Shown: in pieces, positions 24,492-35,800 of the stretch
Position numbering within the stretch: position 1 is the first letter of the stretch
Layout: every line of letters begins with the position of its first letter
Assembly: GCA_034638255.1 (NCBI GenBank)
Contig: JAWPGT010000085.1
Span: forward strand, 1 to 64,000
From: Coprinus comatus
Taxonomy: Eukaryota; Basidiomycota; Agaricomycetes; Agaricales; Agaricaceae
Reading direction: 5' to 3'
DNA: 64,000 nt
Program-made: the position numbers and the translations under genes
The notes under the pieces: model-generated
What the model was told of the DNA's origin: nothing
The model's input: the letters and a program-made list of their open reading frames with translations, nothing else
Database searches by the model: none

Positions 24492-24993
24492 CACAGAAAG
24501 CTCTTGATGGAGGCCACAGAATTCTTCATGCAATTCTGCCACCTCATTGTGTGGGACAGGGGGCAGGGAGGAGTGATGACTGGGACAGCAGGCTAGGAAA
24601 TTGTTAAGTAAATCAAGAAATTCATTGGAAATTCACTTACCCAGATTTCTGCCAGTTTAATAATCTGAACTTCATCAACTTCATACTTTTCTTAGACAAT
24701 TTCTGGGCCAGCCTCTGCAAACTGACTGAAAGTTCAGTGGATTTTTTCTTTACCAACTTGGATGGCCTAGTAACAGGAGCAGCAGTTTTGGGTTTCTTGG
24801 CAGGTTTCCTAGCTGCAACTTTTCTGGTTTTCTAGGGCTTGGTAATTTCCTCTCTGAGAGAGCATTTTGCCTTTTTCTCCACACAGTAGTTGCATGGCCA
24901 GGGATCTTCAACCTTATATTTCCAGGGACCTTGAATACACCTGACTCCATCTGCCTGGCACAACAGGCAAGCTTCCACCAGAACTTTGCCCAT
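24492..24993 (-). pseudogene. Zn2Cys6-like cluster protein fragment (broken)
   Basis: From an ATG at 24993 the minus strand reads MGKVLVEACLLCQADGVRC, then PWPCNYCVEKKAKC. The cysteines follow C-x2-C-x6-C-x14-C-x2-C-x6-C, which is the fungal Zn2Cys6 spacing with a long middle loop. After a TAG at about 24834 a lysine/alanine-rich stretch follows (KVAARKPAKKPKTAAP). The frame fades before 24492. Similar single zinc clusters occur in repeat-associated genes of agaric fungi, so it may be transposon cargo rather than a host regulator. Confidence 0.45.
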
Positions 24994-25012
24994 GGTCCAA
25001 GGCCTCAGTGGG

Positions 25013-25543
25013 TATTACAGTTTCATATTTATCATGCTTAATCATTAGAACTAATGATGGATGATAGTGTACTTTCTCTTACTTGTTTTGTATAGCCTTG
25101 GACTAGTGTTTCACATAGCCTTGGACTAGTAGTTTCTACATGCTTCTGTTTGTTGTTTCACTTATTGTTTCAGCAGTAGATAGTTTCACCTTCCTGTCTC
25201 ACATGTATCACATACAGCCTACAACCTGTACTCATAGTTGTATAAATACATGGACAGTGACAGAGGTTAAGCTTCAGCTTAATACTCTGGTTTCTTTGTT
25301 CTTACTGCCTTATCATTGTTCTGCCCTCTACCTTGATAAACCTAGAACTCGGAGTCAGCTCTAACTCTTATGTGAATGGCTTACTAGTAAGGAACACCTG
25401 TGATCTACAGTCTGAGTACTATGGAGGTCATCCCCTAAAAGTAGTCTCAGTAAGAGTAGACATTCTCCTCCTACAAGCACCTTGAAGAGGTCTATTGTAG
25501 CATTGTCTATACCAAAATGGAGGTATAGGCAAGAACTATAGCA
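25013..25543 (+). repeat. LTR family B copy
   Basis: Matches 7668-8195 across its length; the ends have decayed (TATTACAG and CTATAGCA in place of TGTTACGG and ATAACA). No target-site duplication was found. It lies in inverted orientation to the split family B LTR that starts at 25703, with about 160 bp between them, so 25290-25540 and 25710-25956 form an inverted repeat of about 250 bp. Confidence 0.85.
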
Positions 25544-25956
25544 AGAACTGTCAGAAGGTCAGAAGAACTCTTGGGAGGTCAGTTGGTGGCATGGTACATG
25601 ACAACAAGGTCTATTTATGAATTTCTGGGAGAGTTCTAGCAGAGTTCCAGAAGACTGGAAAAGTAGGAGTACAGATGGTTGAGATGATACAAAGAGTTAA
25701 AGTGTTATGTTCCTTGCCTATACCTCCGTTTTGGTATAGACAATGCTACAATAGACCTCTTCAAGGTGCTTGTAGGAGGAGAATGTCTACTCTTACTGAG
25801 ACTACTTTTAGGGGATGACCTCCATAGTACTCAGACTGTAGATCACAGGTGTTCCTTACTAGTAAGCCATTCACATAAGAGTTAGAGCTGACTCCGAGTT
25901 CTAGGTTTACCAAGGTAGAGGGCAGAACAATGATAAGGCAGTAAGAACAAAGAAAC

Positions 25957-26321
25957 TGTAAGGGGACCTTCCTCACCAACCCTTACACCGACACACCGAC
26001 TACCGACTGATCCTCCGATGTTCCAACTTCCATTGGAACACCTCCTGACTTCATGCTTTCATGACTTGCCCCCTCACGTGACTCGTCCCCCATTGTTCCC
26101 ATTGTCCATGTTATGACATGCCTCTGGACAATAGCTGGCATCTCTGTTTGCATAGTAGTATATATTGTGTGTAGCCTGTGCGAGTGAATCCCCAACTCTT
26201 TCTCTTTGGATTCCTCACTAGGTATGTTGTATCTGCTCTGTAATATGTTTCCAATCAAATATAACTTTGGATTCCTTGCTAGTTGTTGGGCCGTTTGTTG
26301 CCAATGTGAGTTGCCCATACA
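25957..26321 (+). repeat. 5' LTR of Ty3 element G
   Basis: 365 bp, TGTAAGGGGACC to GCCCATACA. It differs from the 3' LTR (37270-37634) at several sites, mostly C/T or G/A pairs, so the insertion is older than that of the copia element inside it. Confidence 0.9.
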
Positions 26322-26428
26322 GAAGAAAGAGTTCTTCAAGAGGCTAGCATCGCTGGACAGAAGAGCCCTGTTCACCACAACAGAAGACTTCCCACCGATG
26401 CATCCCTCTATCCCTTACTTGCTAAACC

Positions 26429-26998
26429 ATGACCGATCCAGCACCGCCCCAGCTGACTTGGAATGAGATCGTTGAAGGCACATTCCACAAGCTTTGGGCA
26501 TCACTTGATGCTCTGCGGCAGCGAGTAGAAGCTACTGAATCCACTTCCGCCACCACTGCCAATGTACTTGCCACCATCACCGCCCAACTCTCCACACTCG
26601 TTTTGGCCTCTCAGACCACCCCTTCACCTGCTACCCCTGTGACGCCAGCTCCTCCATCTCCTCCCAAATGTCTGTGGACATTCCGAGGACAAGTCGCTAC
26701 GCCACTCGATTATGATGGCGACTGCAAGACAGGCCAGGCCTTCCTCAATGCCTGTATGTAACCTGTACATCCGACTCTCGGGTGAATTCCAGTTGGACGA
26801 GGAAAAGATGCTCTGGGCCATCTCTTACATAAGGAGTGGTCAGGCTGCTACATGGACAGAAGAGATATTTAGGCTGGAATCACAGGTCGGAAACTTGCCT
26901 TTTGAGGACTGGGAGGACTTCAAAACCCAGTTCAAGGCTTGCTTCTTGCCAATCGACACCGAGTCGGAAGCGGTTATCACATTGGAAGGGGATACTTA
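26429..26998 (+). pseudogene. Ty3 element G gag, N-terminal part
   Basis: Starts MTDPAPPQLTWNEIVEGTFH with a coiled-coil-like and then Thr/Pro-rich region, followed by the capsid core (LYIRLSGEFQLDEEKMLWAI .. WEDFKTQFKACF). A small indel near 26755-26762 breaks the frame between FLNAC and LYIRL. The capsid is cut at GDTY by the copia element; the target bases ACTTA lie inside the TAC codon context, and the frame resumes at 32211. Confidence 0.85.
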
Positions 26999-27293
26999 TG
27001 TCAGGATTGCTCCAGGCAGTCCCAATGTCAGGAGTTGATGGAGTTGTAGCTTGTAATCGCTTTTCTGATCATGTGGTGTTACTGTGTGATGTCACAGCTT
27101 GCAGAAGCGTCCTGCAGACACTTGGTGACCTTCTAGTCTCATACCATTGTCTGCAGGTGAGTAGTTATAGTTTAATATCATGTTCTAGTCTCATACCATT
27201 GTCTGCAGTGTATCTCATTCATTTCTTAATCAATCACCTTCGTTCCTTCGTTAATCTACGCGTCCCGTCGTGCTCTACGTTCCTGCGCTTACA
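26999..27293 (+). repeat. 5' LTR of the copia element (family C)
   Basis: 295 bp, TGTCAGGATTGC to TGCGCTTACA. It contains a duplicated segment (TTCTAGTCTCATACCATTG.. at about 27136 and 27182) that the 243-bp solo LTRs of the family lack. Confidence 0.93.
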
Positions 27294-27414
27294 GGTTATG
27301 GGCCCCGCGCTTTAAAGACTTACAGACGCGTTTTTATTACACACACACTCAGTCTTTCACTCAACTCACTCCACTCTCACTCCCTGCACTCTTTTCGCAT
27401 TTTCTCTATCAAAT

Positions 27415-30400
27415 ATGGCTTCCTCATCACCAAACTTTGTCAAACTCAACAGTACCAACTACTCTACCTGGGTAGGCGAAATGGAAGCGTGGTTCCGCGC
27501 TTCAGGGCTCTGGAAAGTCGTTTCAGGTGCCTACTCCAAGCCTACCCCTTCCCCACCTGCTGTTTCTTCAACAACACCTGCCACCACCACAGAGTCAACC
27601 ACTACCTCTTCCCCTTCTGCACCAACCCCTGCCTCTCATTCTGAGGCTCTAGATGCTTGGGAAGCCAAGGCTGACAAGGCTGCTGGCTGGTTGTTCCTCA
27701 TGGTTGAGCCAGACCAGAGGATTCATTTCAATGGGATTCAGGATGATCCATGTAAGATGTGGAAGAGTTTGGAGGGGGTGCATTTGCAGAAGAGGCCTGG
27801 GGCAAGGTTCAACAGCTATGACGACCTTTTTAGCATTAGGAAGGGGGATGAGGAGTCTTTGCAGTCTTTGATCAATAGGGTGGAGGAATGTATGAAGAAA
27901 ATCAAAGATCTTCGGCCACAGGGCTTCTCTCTGGCCTCCCTGGATGAAGAACTCGCTTCCATGGCTCTTATTAGAGCTCTCCCATCTGAGGATTACTCCT
28001 CCTTCACTTCCCACCTCCTCCTCCTTGACAAACTTGACAAGGCCACCATCCACCAGGCTTTCATCAGTGAGGAAATTCAACGTCGTAGAAGGGCAGTAGA
28101 CCTTCCCTCCCATGCTTCTGCTTTTTCAGCAAGGTCCCAGCCCTCCTCCTCATCTCAGAAATGCGATTTTTGTAGCAGGACTGGTCATGTTATGGCCAAA
28201 TGCTGGCAATATGAGAAGGCTCAGAAGAAGGCTGTAGAAAACGCTCAAAAGCGTTCCAATCCGCGCCAAAATCAAGCCAACAAGGCATCCGAAGCTCCTA
28301 CACCTTCTCCCACCGCCTCCATCGCTGAATCGGCCGCCTGCATCAAGGAATTTGCTGGCAATGCAAGTTGTCTCTCTTCTTCCTCTTCATCACCTCTTCA
28401 GCTGGATGCTGACTTTCATTGGCTTGCAGACACTGGGGCCACTTCTCATATGACCCCACACCTTCACTGGTTCAAGACCTACTCCCCAGCTCGCATTCCT
28501 GTCCGCTTAGCAGACAATTCAGTTGTATTTGCAGTTGGTATGGGTTCAGTGATGTTTCAGCCAGTGTTGAGAGGAAAGAAGGGGAGAGTGGTCGAGTTTT
28601 CTAGAGTTTTACATATTCCTGCTTTGAGAAATAATCTGCTGGCTTGTTTGTACCTTACTCACCATAAGGGCTTTAATATCAACATATCTTCGCACTCTCT
28701 GGCCTTCAGGAAGGATAGGAAGACTCTATTTACTGCTACCATCACTGAATCAAACAATGCCTTACTCAATGGCACTGTGGTCGCTTCAGAGACCGCATTT
28801 TCAGCCTCTACACTCCCCCTTGACCTTTCCCTGTGGCACAGACGCCTTATACACCATAATCTTGCTGATTTGAAGAAGCTAATCAGTCAGGAACTTGTTA
28901 CTGGCCTTTCCCTGGTCTCTGGAACGCTCCCTGATGCGATTTGTGAGCCCTGCCTCGCTGGGAAGATGCATTCAGCCTCATTCCCTCCTTCTACACACCA
29001 TACTCGCTCCCCACTCGATCTGGTGCACTCAGATCTTCATGGACCACTTCCTACAGCTACAGCTCAAGGCTACAAGTACTGGGTGACATTTATTGACGAT
29101 TCTACGCGTTTTCGGGCTGTGTACCTGCTCAAGGCCAAGTCAGAAGCCTTTGAAGCGTTCAAAGCATACAAATCATGGGCTGAAAACCAGCTGGGGACCA
29201 AGATCAAGGCTCTACAGGATGATAAAGGGGGTGAATACATGTCTAAAGCGTTCATTTCCTTCACAACTCAGTCTGGGATTGAAAGGAGGCATTCTACTCG
29301 CAATAGACCACAGCAGAATGGCCTAGCAGAGCGCTCCAATCGCACTATGGGTGAGAGAATCACCACAATGCTCTCAGAGTCAGGTTTACCTCCATCTTTC
29401 TGGGGTGAATGTCTGGCTGCAATGGTTCATGTTTGGAATTTCCTTCCCACCTCCCCTCTACCCAACACTACACCTTATGAGGCCTTCTATAAGCGAAAAC
29501 CCGACGTTTCTCACCTTAGAGTATGGGGCTGCACTGCCTATGTCTATATTCAGAAGGATAAAAGGAAATCTCTGGAGCCTCACATGGAAAAATGTGTTTT
29601 TCTGGGATATCCCACTGGCTACAAGGGTTGGAAGCTCTACAATCCAACTACAAGGAAGGTTATCATCTCTGAGACTGCTCAGTTTGATGAGAGGTGGTTC
29701 CCTGGGCTCTCAAAAGCGAAAATGGATGCTATTCCTGACTTTGGGCTGTCTGAAACACTATCTCCTGCCTCTACTTCGCTTTCTTTGCCCTCTAGCTCCT
29801 CTATTCCTCCTCCTGACGATGTTTCAGCTTCTGAAGATGAGGGGGGTAGTGTTTCACATTCTGTAGTCGCTCCTGCAGCTCCAATTGTTCCTCCTGCTCT
29901 CCCTGCAGTCGCTTTACCTCCTGTGGCTCCTATTCCTCTTCAAGAACCTGTTCCATCTCCATCTCCATCACCAACACTGTCACCAAAGCACTCACCTCCA
30001 TCTACACCTCCAATGCCTCCATCTTCTTCTTTGCCTCCTCCTACCACTCCTGTCCACCAGCAACCTCCCTCAGCTGAACCACCAGCTAGAAGACGAGGTA
30101 CTCGCATCAGAACAGGCCCCTACAACTGGTGGGATGCCAAAGAACAGCTAAAACGTCGTCCTATAGCTAGATTACCAGTTGAACCAGCTCCAGTAGCTCA
30201 GAACAATGGGAATGATGATGATGATGATGATGAGCTTGAAGAGTTGGCTCTCTATATGAATGATGAAGATTTTCGGGTGGTAGAGTTTGCTGGAGCTGTT
30301 ACTGGTGGTGAACCTGGTTCATTCAAGGCTGCTATGGAGTCCTGTGCATCCGAAGATTGGAAAGAAGCCATGGATAAGGAGTTTGGGATCCTGGAGGCTA

Positions 30401-31866
30401 ATGGGACATGGGAACTCGTTCCTTTGCCCTCAGGACAGAAGGCTATCAAGTCTGGATGGGTCTACAAGGTGAAAGAGAACCCAGATGGCTCTATAGAGCG
30501 CTACAAAGCTCGCATTGTGGCCAAGGGCTATGCACAGAGGCCTGGTTATGATTACACTGAGGTTTTTGCTCCTACTTTTCGGCCTGCTTCTCTTAGGCTC
30601 ATTGTTGCTCTGGCTGCTAAAGAGGGCTACAAACTGCGCTCTTTGGATATTTCATCTGCCTTCACCTATGGAGACCTGGAGGAAGAGATTTACATGAAGC
30701 AACCTGAAGGATACCACCAGGGCGCTCCCAACATGGTTTTTAGGCTCAGGAAGTCGCTCTATGGCCTCAAACAAGCTGCCAGGCAGTGGAACAAGAAGCT
30801 ACACTCGATTTTCATCTCTCTTGGTTACACCAGACTCCAATCTGACAGTTCTATCTATCTCTACTCCAAAGGTCCAGTCAAGGTCATTGTTCCTGTGTTT
30901 ATTGATGATATTACTCTTGCTTCGAAGGATGACAAGGCCATGGATGACACAGTCAAGGAACTCTCAGCTCACTTCAAACTTCGTGACCTTGGTCCAACAT
31001 CCTGGCTACTGGCTGTCAAGGTTGAACAAGACCTTCCCCATCATTCTATCTCTCTCAGTCAAGAGAAATACACCAAGGACCTTCTAGAACGCTTCCAGAT
31101 GTCCGATTGTAAGCCTGTGAAGACCCCACTAGCTCCTGGACTTGATCTTTCTACAGTTGTGGTCACTTCAGATGATCAACTCAAGATGAAAGATATTCCT
31201 TACCTCAGTGCAGTTGGTGCTCTGCAATATCTGGCCACCATGACTCGTCCTGACATCGCTTTTGCAGTCTCCTACCTTGGGAGATTCAACCACAACCCAG
31301 GTCCAGCTCATTGGGCAGCTGTCAAGCATTTATTTCGCTATTTGAAGGGTACTATGGGCTACAAGTTGGTTTATAAAGGTGATTTGGCGTCCAATGAGCC
31401 ATTTGTGACGTTTACAGATGCTTCCCATGGTTCCTGTCAAGCTACAGGAAGGGCAACAGGTGGATATGTGACTCTGGTGTGTGGTGCAGCTGTAGGATGG
31501 TCCTCAAAGCGTCAGAACATGGTTACTCTCTCTTCTACTGAAGCTGAGTACATTGCTGCAGTTGAGGCTGGAAAGGAGATCATGTGGATGAGAAATATCC
31601 TGTTAGAGTTTGGTTACACCCCCACTTCCTCTTCCACCCTCTACATTGACAATCAGTCAGCAATAACTGTGTCCAAGAATCCTGAACACCATGGTAGGAT
31701 GAAACAGCTTGATTTGCGCTTTTTCTGGCTCAGAGAAGTTGTCCAAAGGAAGATCATTTCCCCTGTCTACATTCCTACCTCTGAACAACTTGCAGATATC
31801 TTTACCAAGGCTGTTCAACCCAAGGTTGTTTCTCATCTTGTTCCTCTTCTTGGTCTTTCATCATGA
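27415..31866 (+). CDS. copia Gag-Pol polyprotein
   Basis: 1483 aa in one frame. The N-terminal Gag starts MASSSPNFVKLNSTNYSTWV (the usual 'LNxxNYxxW' opening), with a CCHC knuckle CDFCSRTGHVMAKC at about residue 249. Protease has WLADTGATSHMT near 336. The pre-integrase finger reads HRRLIHHNLADLK .. CEPCLAGKMH (about 474-520). Integrase residues are in DLHGPLPTA (Asp, near 540), DDKGGEYM (Asp, near 601) and NGLAERSNR (Glu, near 638). A Pro/Ser-rich linker follows to about 910. Reverse transcriptase spans about 980-1225 with FIDDITLAS as the active site (Ile-Asp-Asp rather than Val-Asp-Asp). RNase H includes FTDASHG, SSTEAEY and IDNQSAI. It acts in the retrotransposition cycle in cytoplasmic particles. 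No frameshift or stop separates gag from pol, as in many plant and fungal copia elements. Confidence 0.96.
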   Translation: MASSSPNFVKLNSTNYSTWVGEMEAWFRASGLWKVVSGAYSKPTPSPPAVSSTTPATTTESTTTSSPSAPTPASHSEALDAWEAKADKAAGWLFLMVEPDQRIHFNGIQDDPCKMWKSLEGVHLQKRPGARFNSYDDLFSIRKGDEESLQSLINRVEECMKKIKDLRPQGFSLASLDEELASMALIRALPSEDYSSFTSHLLLLDKLDKATIHQAFISEEIQRRRRAVDLPSHASAFSARSQPSSSSQKCDFCSRTGHVMAKCWQYEKAQKKAVENAQKRSNPRQNQANKASEAPTPSPTASIAESAACIKEFAGNASCLSSSSSSPLQLDADFHWLADTGATSHMTPHLHWFKTYSPARIPVRLADNSVVFAVGMGSVMFQPVLRGKKGRVVEFSRVLHIPALRNNLLACLYLTHHKGFNINISSHSLAFRKDRKTLFTATITESNNALLNGTVVASETAFSASTLPLDLSLWHRRLIHHNLADLKKLISQELVTGLSLVSGTLPDAICEPCLAGKMHSASFPPSTHHTRSPLDLVHSDLHGPLPTATAQGYKYWVTFIDDSTRFRAVYLLKAKSEAFEAFKAYKSWAENQLGTKIKALQDDKGGEYMSKAFISFTTQSGIERRHSTRNRPQQNGLAERSNRTMGERITTMLSESGLPPSFWGECLAAMVHVWNFLPTSPLPNTTPYEAFYKRKPDVSHLRVWGCTAYVYIQKDKRKSLEPHMEKCVFLGYPTGYKGWKLYNPTTRKVIISETAQFDERWFPGLSKAKMDAIPDFGLSETLSPASTSLSLPSSSSIPPPDDVSASEDEGGSVSHSVVAPAAPIVPPALPAVALPPVAPIPLQEPVPSPSPSPTLSPKHSPPSTPPMPPSSSLPPPTTPVHQQPPSAEPPARRRGTRIRTGPYNWWDAKEQLKRRPIARLPVEPAPVAQNNGNDDDDDDELEELALYMNDEDFRVVEFAGAVTGGEPGSFKAAMESCASEDWKEAMDKEFGILEANGTWELVPLPSGQKAIKSGWVYKVKENPDGSIERYKARIVAKGYAQRPGYDYTEVFAPTFRPASLRLIVALAAKEGYKLRSLDISSAFTYGDLEEEIYMKQPEGYHQGAPNMVFRLRKSLYGLKQAARQWNKKLHSIFISLGYTRLQSDSSIYLYSKGPVKVIVPVFIDDITLASKDDKAMDDTVKELSAHFKLRDLGPTSWLLAVKVEQDLPHHSISLSQEKYTKDLLERFQMSDCKPVKTPLAPGLDLSTVVVTSDDQLKMKDIPYLSAVGALQYLATMTRPDIAFAVSYLGRFNHNPGPAHWAAVKHLFRYLKGTMGYKLVYKGDLASNEPFVTFTDASHGSCQATGRATGGYVTLVCGAAVGWSSKRQNMVTLSSTEAEYIAAVEAGKEIMWMRNILLEFGYTPTSSSTLYIDNQSAITVSKNPEHHGRMKQLDLRFFWLREVVQRKIISPVYIPTSEQLADIFTKAVQPKVVSHLVPLLGLSS

Positions 31867-31915
31867 TTCCCTTTCTCTTCCATTGTTTGTTTGGACTGTC
31901 TAGATCAGGGGGGTA

Positions 31916-32210
31916 TGTCAGGATTGCTCCAGGCAGTCCCAATGTCAGGAGTTGATGGAGTTGTAGCTTGTAATCGCTTTTCTGATCATGTGGTGTTACT
32001 GTGTGATGTCACAGCTTGCAGAAGCGTCCTGCAGACACTTGGTGACCTTCTAGTCTCATACCATTGTCTGCAGGTGAGTAGTTATAGTTTAATATCATGT
32101 TCTAGTCTCATACCATTGTCTGCAGTGTATCTCATTCATTTCTTAATCAATCACCTTCGTTCCTTCGTTAATCTACGCGTCCCGTCGTGCTCTACGTTCC
32201 TGCGCTTACA
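31916..32210 (+). repeat. 3' LTR of the copia element (family C)
   Basis: 295 bp and, base by base as far as I could compare, identical to 26999-27293. Followed by the target duplication ACTTA. Confidence 0.93.
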
Positions 32211-32818
32211 ACTTACTTCCAGAAAGATCGGACTTTGGAGGATTACCTGGACACCTTCAAAGCACTCATTTCAGCATCTGGGTACACCGACTGGAAGGTC
32301 ACTGTTGTCAAGTTTCGTCGAGGTCTTTGCACCAACTTGGCTGACTCCATTGCCACTATGACCCTGGGCCGACCCTCCAACTCCTATGCCAATGGCTGGT
32401 ATTGCGCAGCCACCTGCTTCGAAGCTTCCCGACTTGCCAATGTTGCATTCAAGGCAAATCATTGCCCTGTGCCACCAGCTCCCAAACCTGTTTTTCACTC
32501 CTTCCCAAAACCCCCGCCTCATCCAACTCCCCTGATTCCCCTACCAACATTCGCCCATGTAATGCTGACACCCGGGAACCTGACTCTGATGGACATTGAC
32601 ATGTCCAAACTGCATAACCTGACCCCCTCCACCTGCTACTGATGTAAGCAGCCTGGACACATCAAGGCAGATTGCCCCCAATGCTTTGATGTCCAGCTTA
32701 TGACCTTGGAAGAGAAGGATGAGTTGCTGATGAACCTGTTGGCAGAGAAAGATGTTGCCAACGTTGGAAGGCAGTTGGAAGGGTCAGTGGAAACAGATAC
32801 ACAGGATTTTCGGTAACT
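32211..32818 (+). pseudogene. Ty3 element G gag, C-terminal part with zinc knuckle
   Basis: Resumes in frame after the copia insertion (TYFQKDRTLEDYLDTFKALI), continues through a capsid C-terminal domain and a Pro-rich stretch, then a knuckle CY*CKQPGHIKADC at 32632-32680. The stop is a TGA where Arg is usual, fitting CGA to TGA. A further TAA closes the frame near 32816. Confidence 0.85.
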
Positions 32819-35800
32819 CAATCGGTGGAGGCCATGCCCCAATTGTCTAGCATTAATAGGTTTGCTGTACTACCTGTAGAAGAAATAAACGAGACTACTA
32901 TTTCCCCACCTACACCCAAACCTATAGCCGTGCCCAAACCCCACCGACCTCACTGGGAACATCACTACCTCCTGACCCAGTATGTCATTTCGTCCACCGC
33001 CCCCACCAACACCTTGAAACTACTGATCGACCTTGAAACCACTGACACTGGAGTCTGATTTTCATCGGAAGCACTTGTGGACTCTGGTGCCATGGGTATC
33101 TTCATAGATTGGGACTTTGCTCGTCAACATAAGCTCACCACTCACCATCTATCACACCCGATCTGTTACGGTTTCATATTTATCACGACTAATCATTAGA
33201 ACTAATGATGGACGATAGTGTACTTTCTCTTACTCGTTTCACATAGCCTTGGACTACTGTTTCACATAGCCTTGGACTACTGTTTCGTATAGCCTCGGAC
33301 TAGTACTTTCTACGGACTTCCACTTGTCGTTTCACTCACTGTTTCAGCTGTAGATAGTTTCACTCTCCTGTCTCACATGTATCAAGCATAGCCTACAACC
33401 TGTACTCGTAGTTGTATAAATACATGGACAGCGACAGAGATTAAGCTTCAGCTTAATACTCTAAGTTGCTTCTACTCTATCTCGTTCATCGCCCTTAACT
33501 TGATACCTAGAACCGGAGTCAGCTCTAACTCTTGCACGAACGGCTTACTAGTAAGGAACACCTGTGATCTACAGTCCGAGTACTGTGGAGGTCGTCCCCT
33601 GAAAATAGTCTCAGTCTGAGTAGACGTTCTCCTCCTACGAGCATCTTGAAGAGATCCATCGTAGCATCGTCTATACCGAAACGGAGGTATAGGCAAGATT
33701 ATAACACGATCCCTGTTTTCAATGTTGATGACACCCCGAACAAAGCTGGAGAAATCGCCGAAGTTGTCGATATGGTTCTCCGATACAAGAATCATTCCGA
33801 ACATGCAGTCTTTGCTGTCACCAGCCTCGGAAAGGAGTCCATTATACTTGGCTACACTTGGCTTCACGCACACAACCCCAAAGTTGATTGGGTAACAAAG
33901 GAAGTCAAAATGTCAAGGTGTCCAAGGACTTGCAAAGGTTGCCGACAGGAATACAAGGAGGAGAAGAAGTTCCAGGAGAAGGTGCTAAGGGTCTGCACTT
34001 CAGGGCCCTTTCCAGTGCTTGTGGAAGAGGTGAATGAAGAAGAGGATGAAGAGTTGGAAGGAGTTAGTTGGTCAGAATTGGAGAAAGGAGATCGTATTTT
34101 TGCCGCCATCCCTTGCTCATCAGTTCTCTCAGTTTTGGAACAGATCTCAGCCACTGGTACCCTATTGCAACAACTTGCCAAAGTGCATCAGAAGAATACT
34201 GTGAGTGCCAACCTCGGTTTCAAGGCTCATATTCCCAACTACCTACATGACTTTGAAACTGTTTTCTCTGAGGCTGCCTTCCAAGAGCTCCCCGAAAATC
34301 AGCCTTGGGATCAATCATGCTATTGAACTTGTCCCAGGTGAAACTGCCAAAACCACTAAGGTCTACCCGATTTTGCCAAAAGAATAAGCTGCACTTGATG
34401 AGTTCCTACAAGAGAACCTTGCTTCGGGAAGGATTCACCCCTCAAAGTTGCCGATGGCAGCCCCTGTTTTTTTTATTAAAAAGGATGGTTCACTTCAGTT
34501 GGTACAAGACTATCAGAACCTCAATGCCATCACAGTAAAGAACAAGTACCCCATCCCACTCATCTCCGAAATTGTTTTGAAACTGTGGGGTGCAAAATAC
34601 TTCACCAAACTTGACATCCAATGGGGCTTCAACAACATCCATATCAAACCTGGTGATGAGTGGAAGGCTGCTTTCCAAATGAATCGGGGGCTCTTTGAAC
34701 CTCTGGTGATGTTTTTCGGCATGACTAACAGCCTGGCAACCTTCCAGACAGTGATGAACAATATCTTCCATGACCTTATCATGGAAGGAATTGTCATTGT
34801 CTACCTCGACAACATCCTGATCTTTTCGAAGACCCTGGAGGAATATTGGAAGGTGATCCAACGTGTGATGGAGGTACTCAAGGAACACAAGCTGTACCTT
34901 CGACCCAAAAAATGTGAGTTTGAGAAGCGGAAGATAGAATACTTGGGGCTGATCATTTCGGAGAACTGTGTAGAGATGGATCCAGTGAAGGTAGCAGGAG
35001 TTCTTGACTGGCCAATTCCGAAAAACAAGATGGAAGTTCAGTCTTTCCTTGGGTTTGCCAATTTCTACCAATGTTTTATTCAGGATTTTTCACACATCAG
35101 TTGGCTGCTCTTCGATCTGACCAAGTCCAGTACACCTCGGAACTGGGGTACTGAACAGCAGGAGGCCTTCAACGCTCTGAAGACAGCCATTACATCAGCA
35201 CCGATCTTGTCTTCTCCTGACAACACCGCACCTTATTGGGTGGAGGCCGACAGCTCCAACTTTGCAACTGGAGCTGTCTTGTTGCAGCTTTCATCGGAAG
35301 ACAACAAGTGGCACCCCATTGCATTCTACTCAAAATCACTGTCACCAGTCAAATGCAATTATGAGATCCATGACAAAGAGATGTTGGCTATCATCCGATC
35401 ACTTGAAGAGTGGAGGCACTTCCTGGAGGGCAGTGAGCACAAGGTAGAAATCTGGACTGACCACAAGAACCTCAAGTACTTCATGACTGTGAAGAAACTC
35501 AACCGCCGACAAGCCTGCTGGTCCCTCTACCTCTCCCAGTTCAACTTCTCACTTCATCATCGACTAGGCCAATCCATGGGCAAACCCAATGCACTCTCCT
35601 GACGGGCCGACCACAGAACTGGCAAGGACAATAATGACAACCTCACCCTCCTCCCTCCATCACTATTCACTGTTCGAGCCCTTGAAGGCATTGTTTTGGT
35701 CGGAGAGGAGCAGGATGTGTTGTGAGAGATTAGACGTGGTAATCGGGATGGTGAACAAGAGGAGGCAGTGGCAAAGGCAGTGCGGGAGTTGAAGTTGTCA

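Larger units (their letters stand above)
26999..32210 (+). mobile_element. Intact Ty1/copia element
   Basis: 5212 bp, flanked by ACTTA (26994-26998 and 32211-32215), with two 295-bp LTRs (26999-27293 and 31916-32210) that I read as identical, and one uninterrupted gag-pol frame. A candidate primer binding site (TGGGCCCCGCGC) begins a few bases after the 5' LTR. A G-rich polypurine tract (about 31905-31913) precedes the 3' LTR. The element is inserted in the gag gene of Ty3 element G. Identical LTRs plus an intact frame mean a recent, possibly still mobile copy. Confidence 0.95.

Noticed and set aside
27649..28113. 154-aa minus-strand frame within the copia element
   Set aside because: Antisense shadow of the conserved copia Gag region.
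33646..33706. Protein start in the LTR leading into the element G protease frame
   Set aside because: The first residues come from solo LTR B; the duplication CGATC shows the true frame joins 33163 to 33712.
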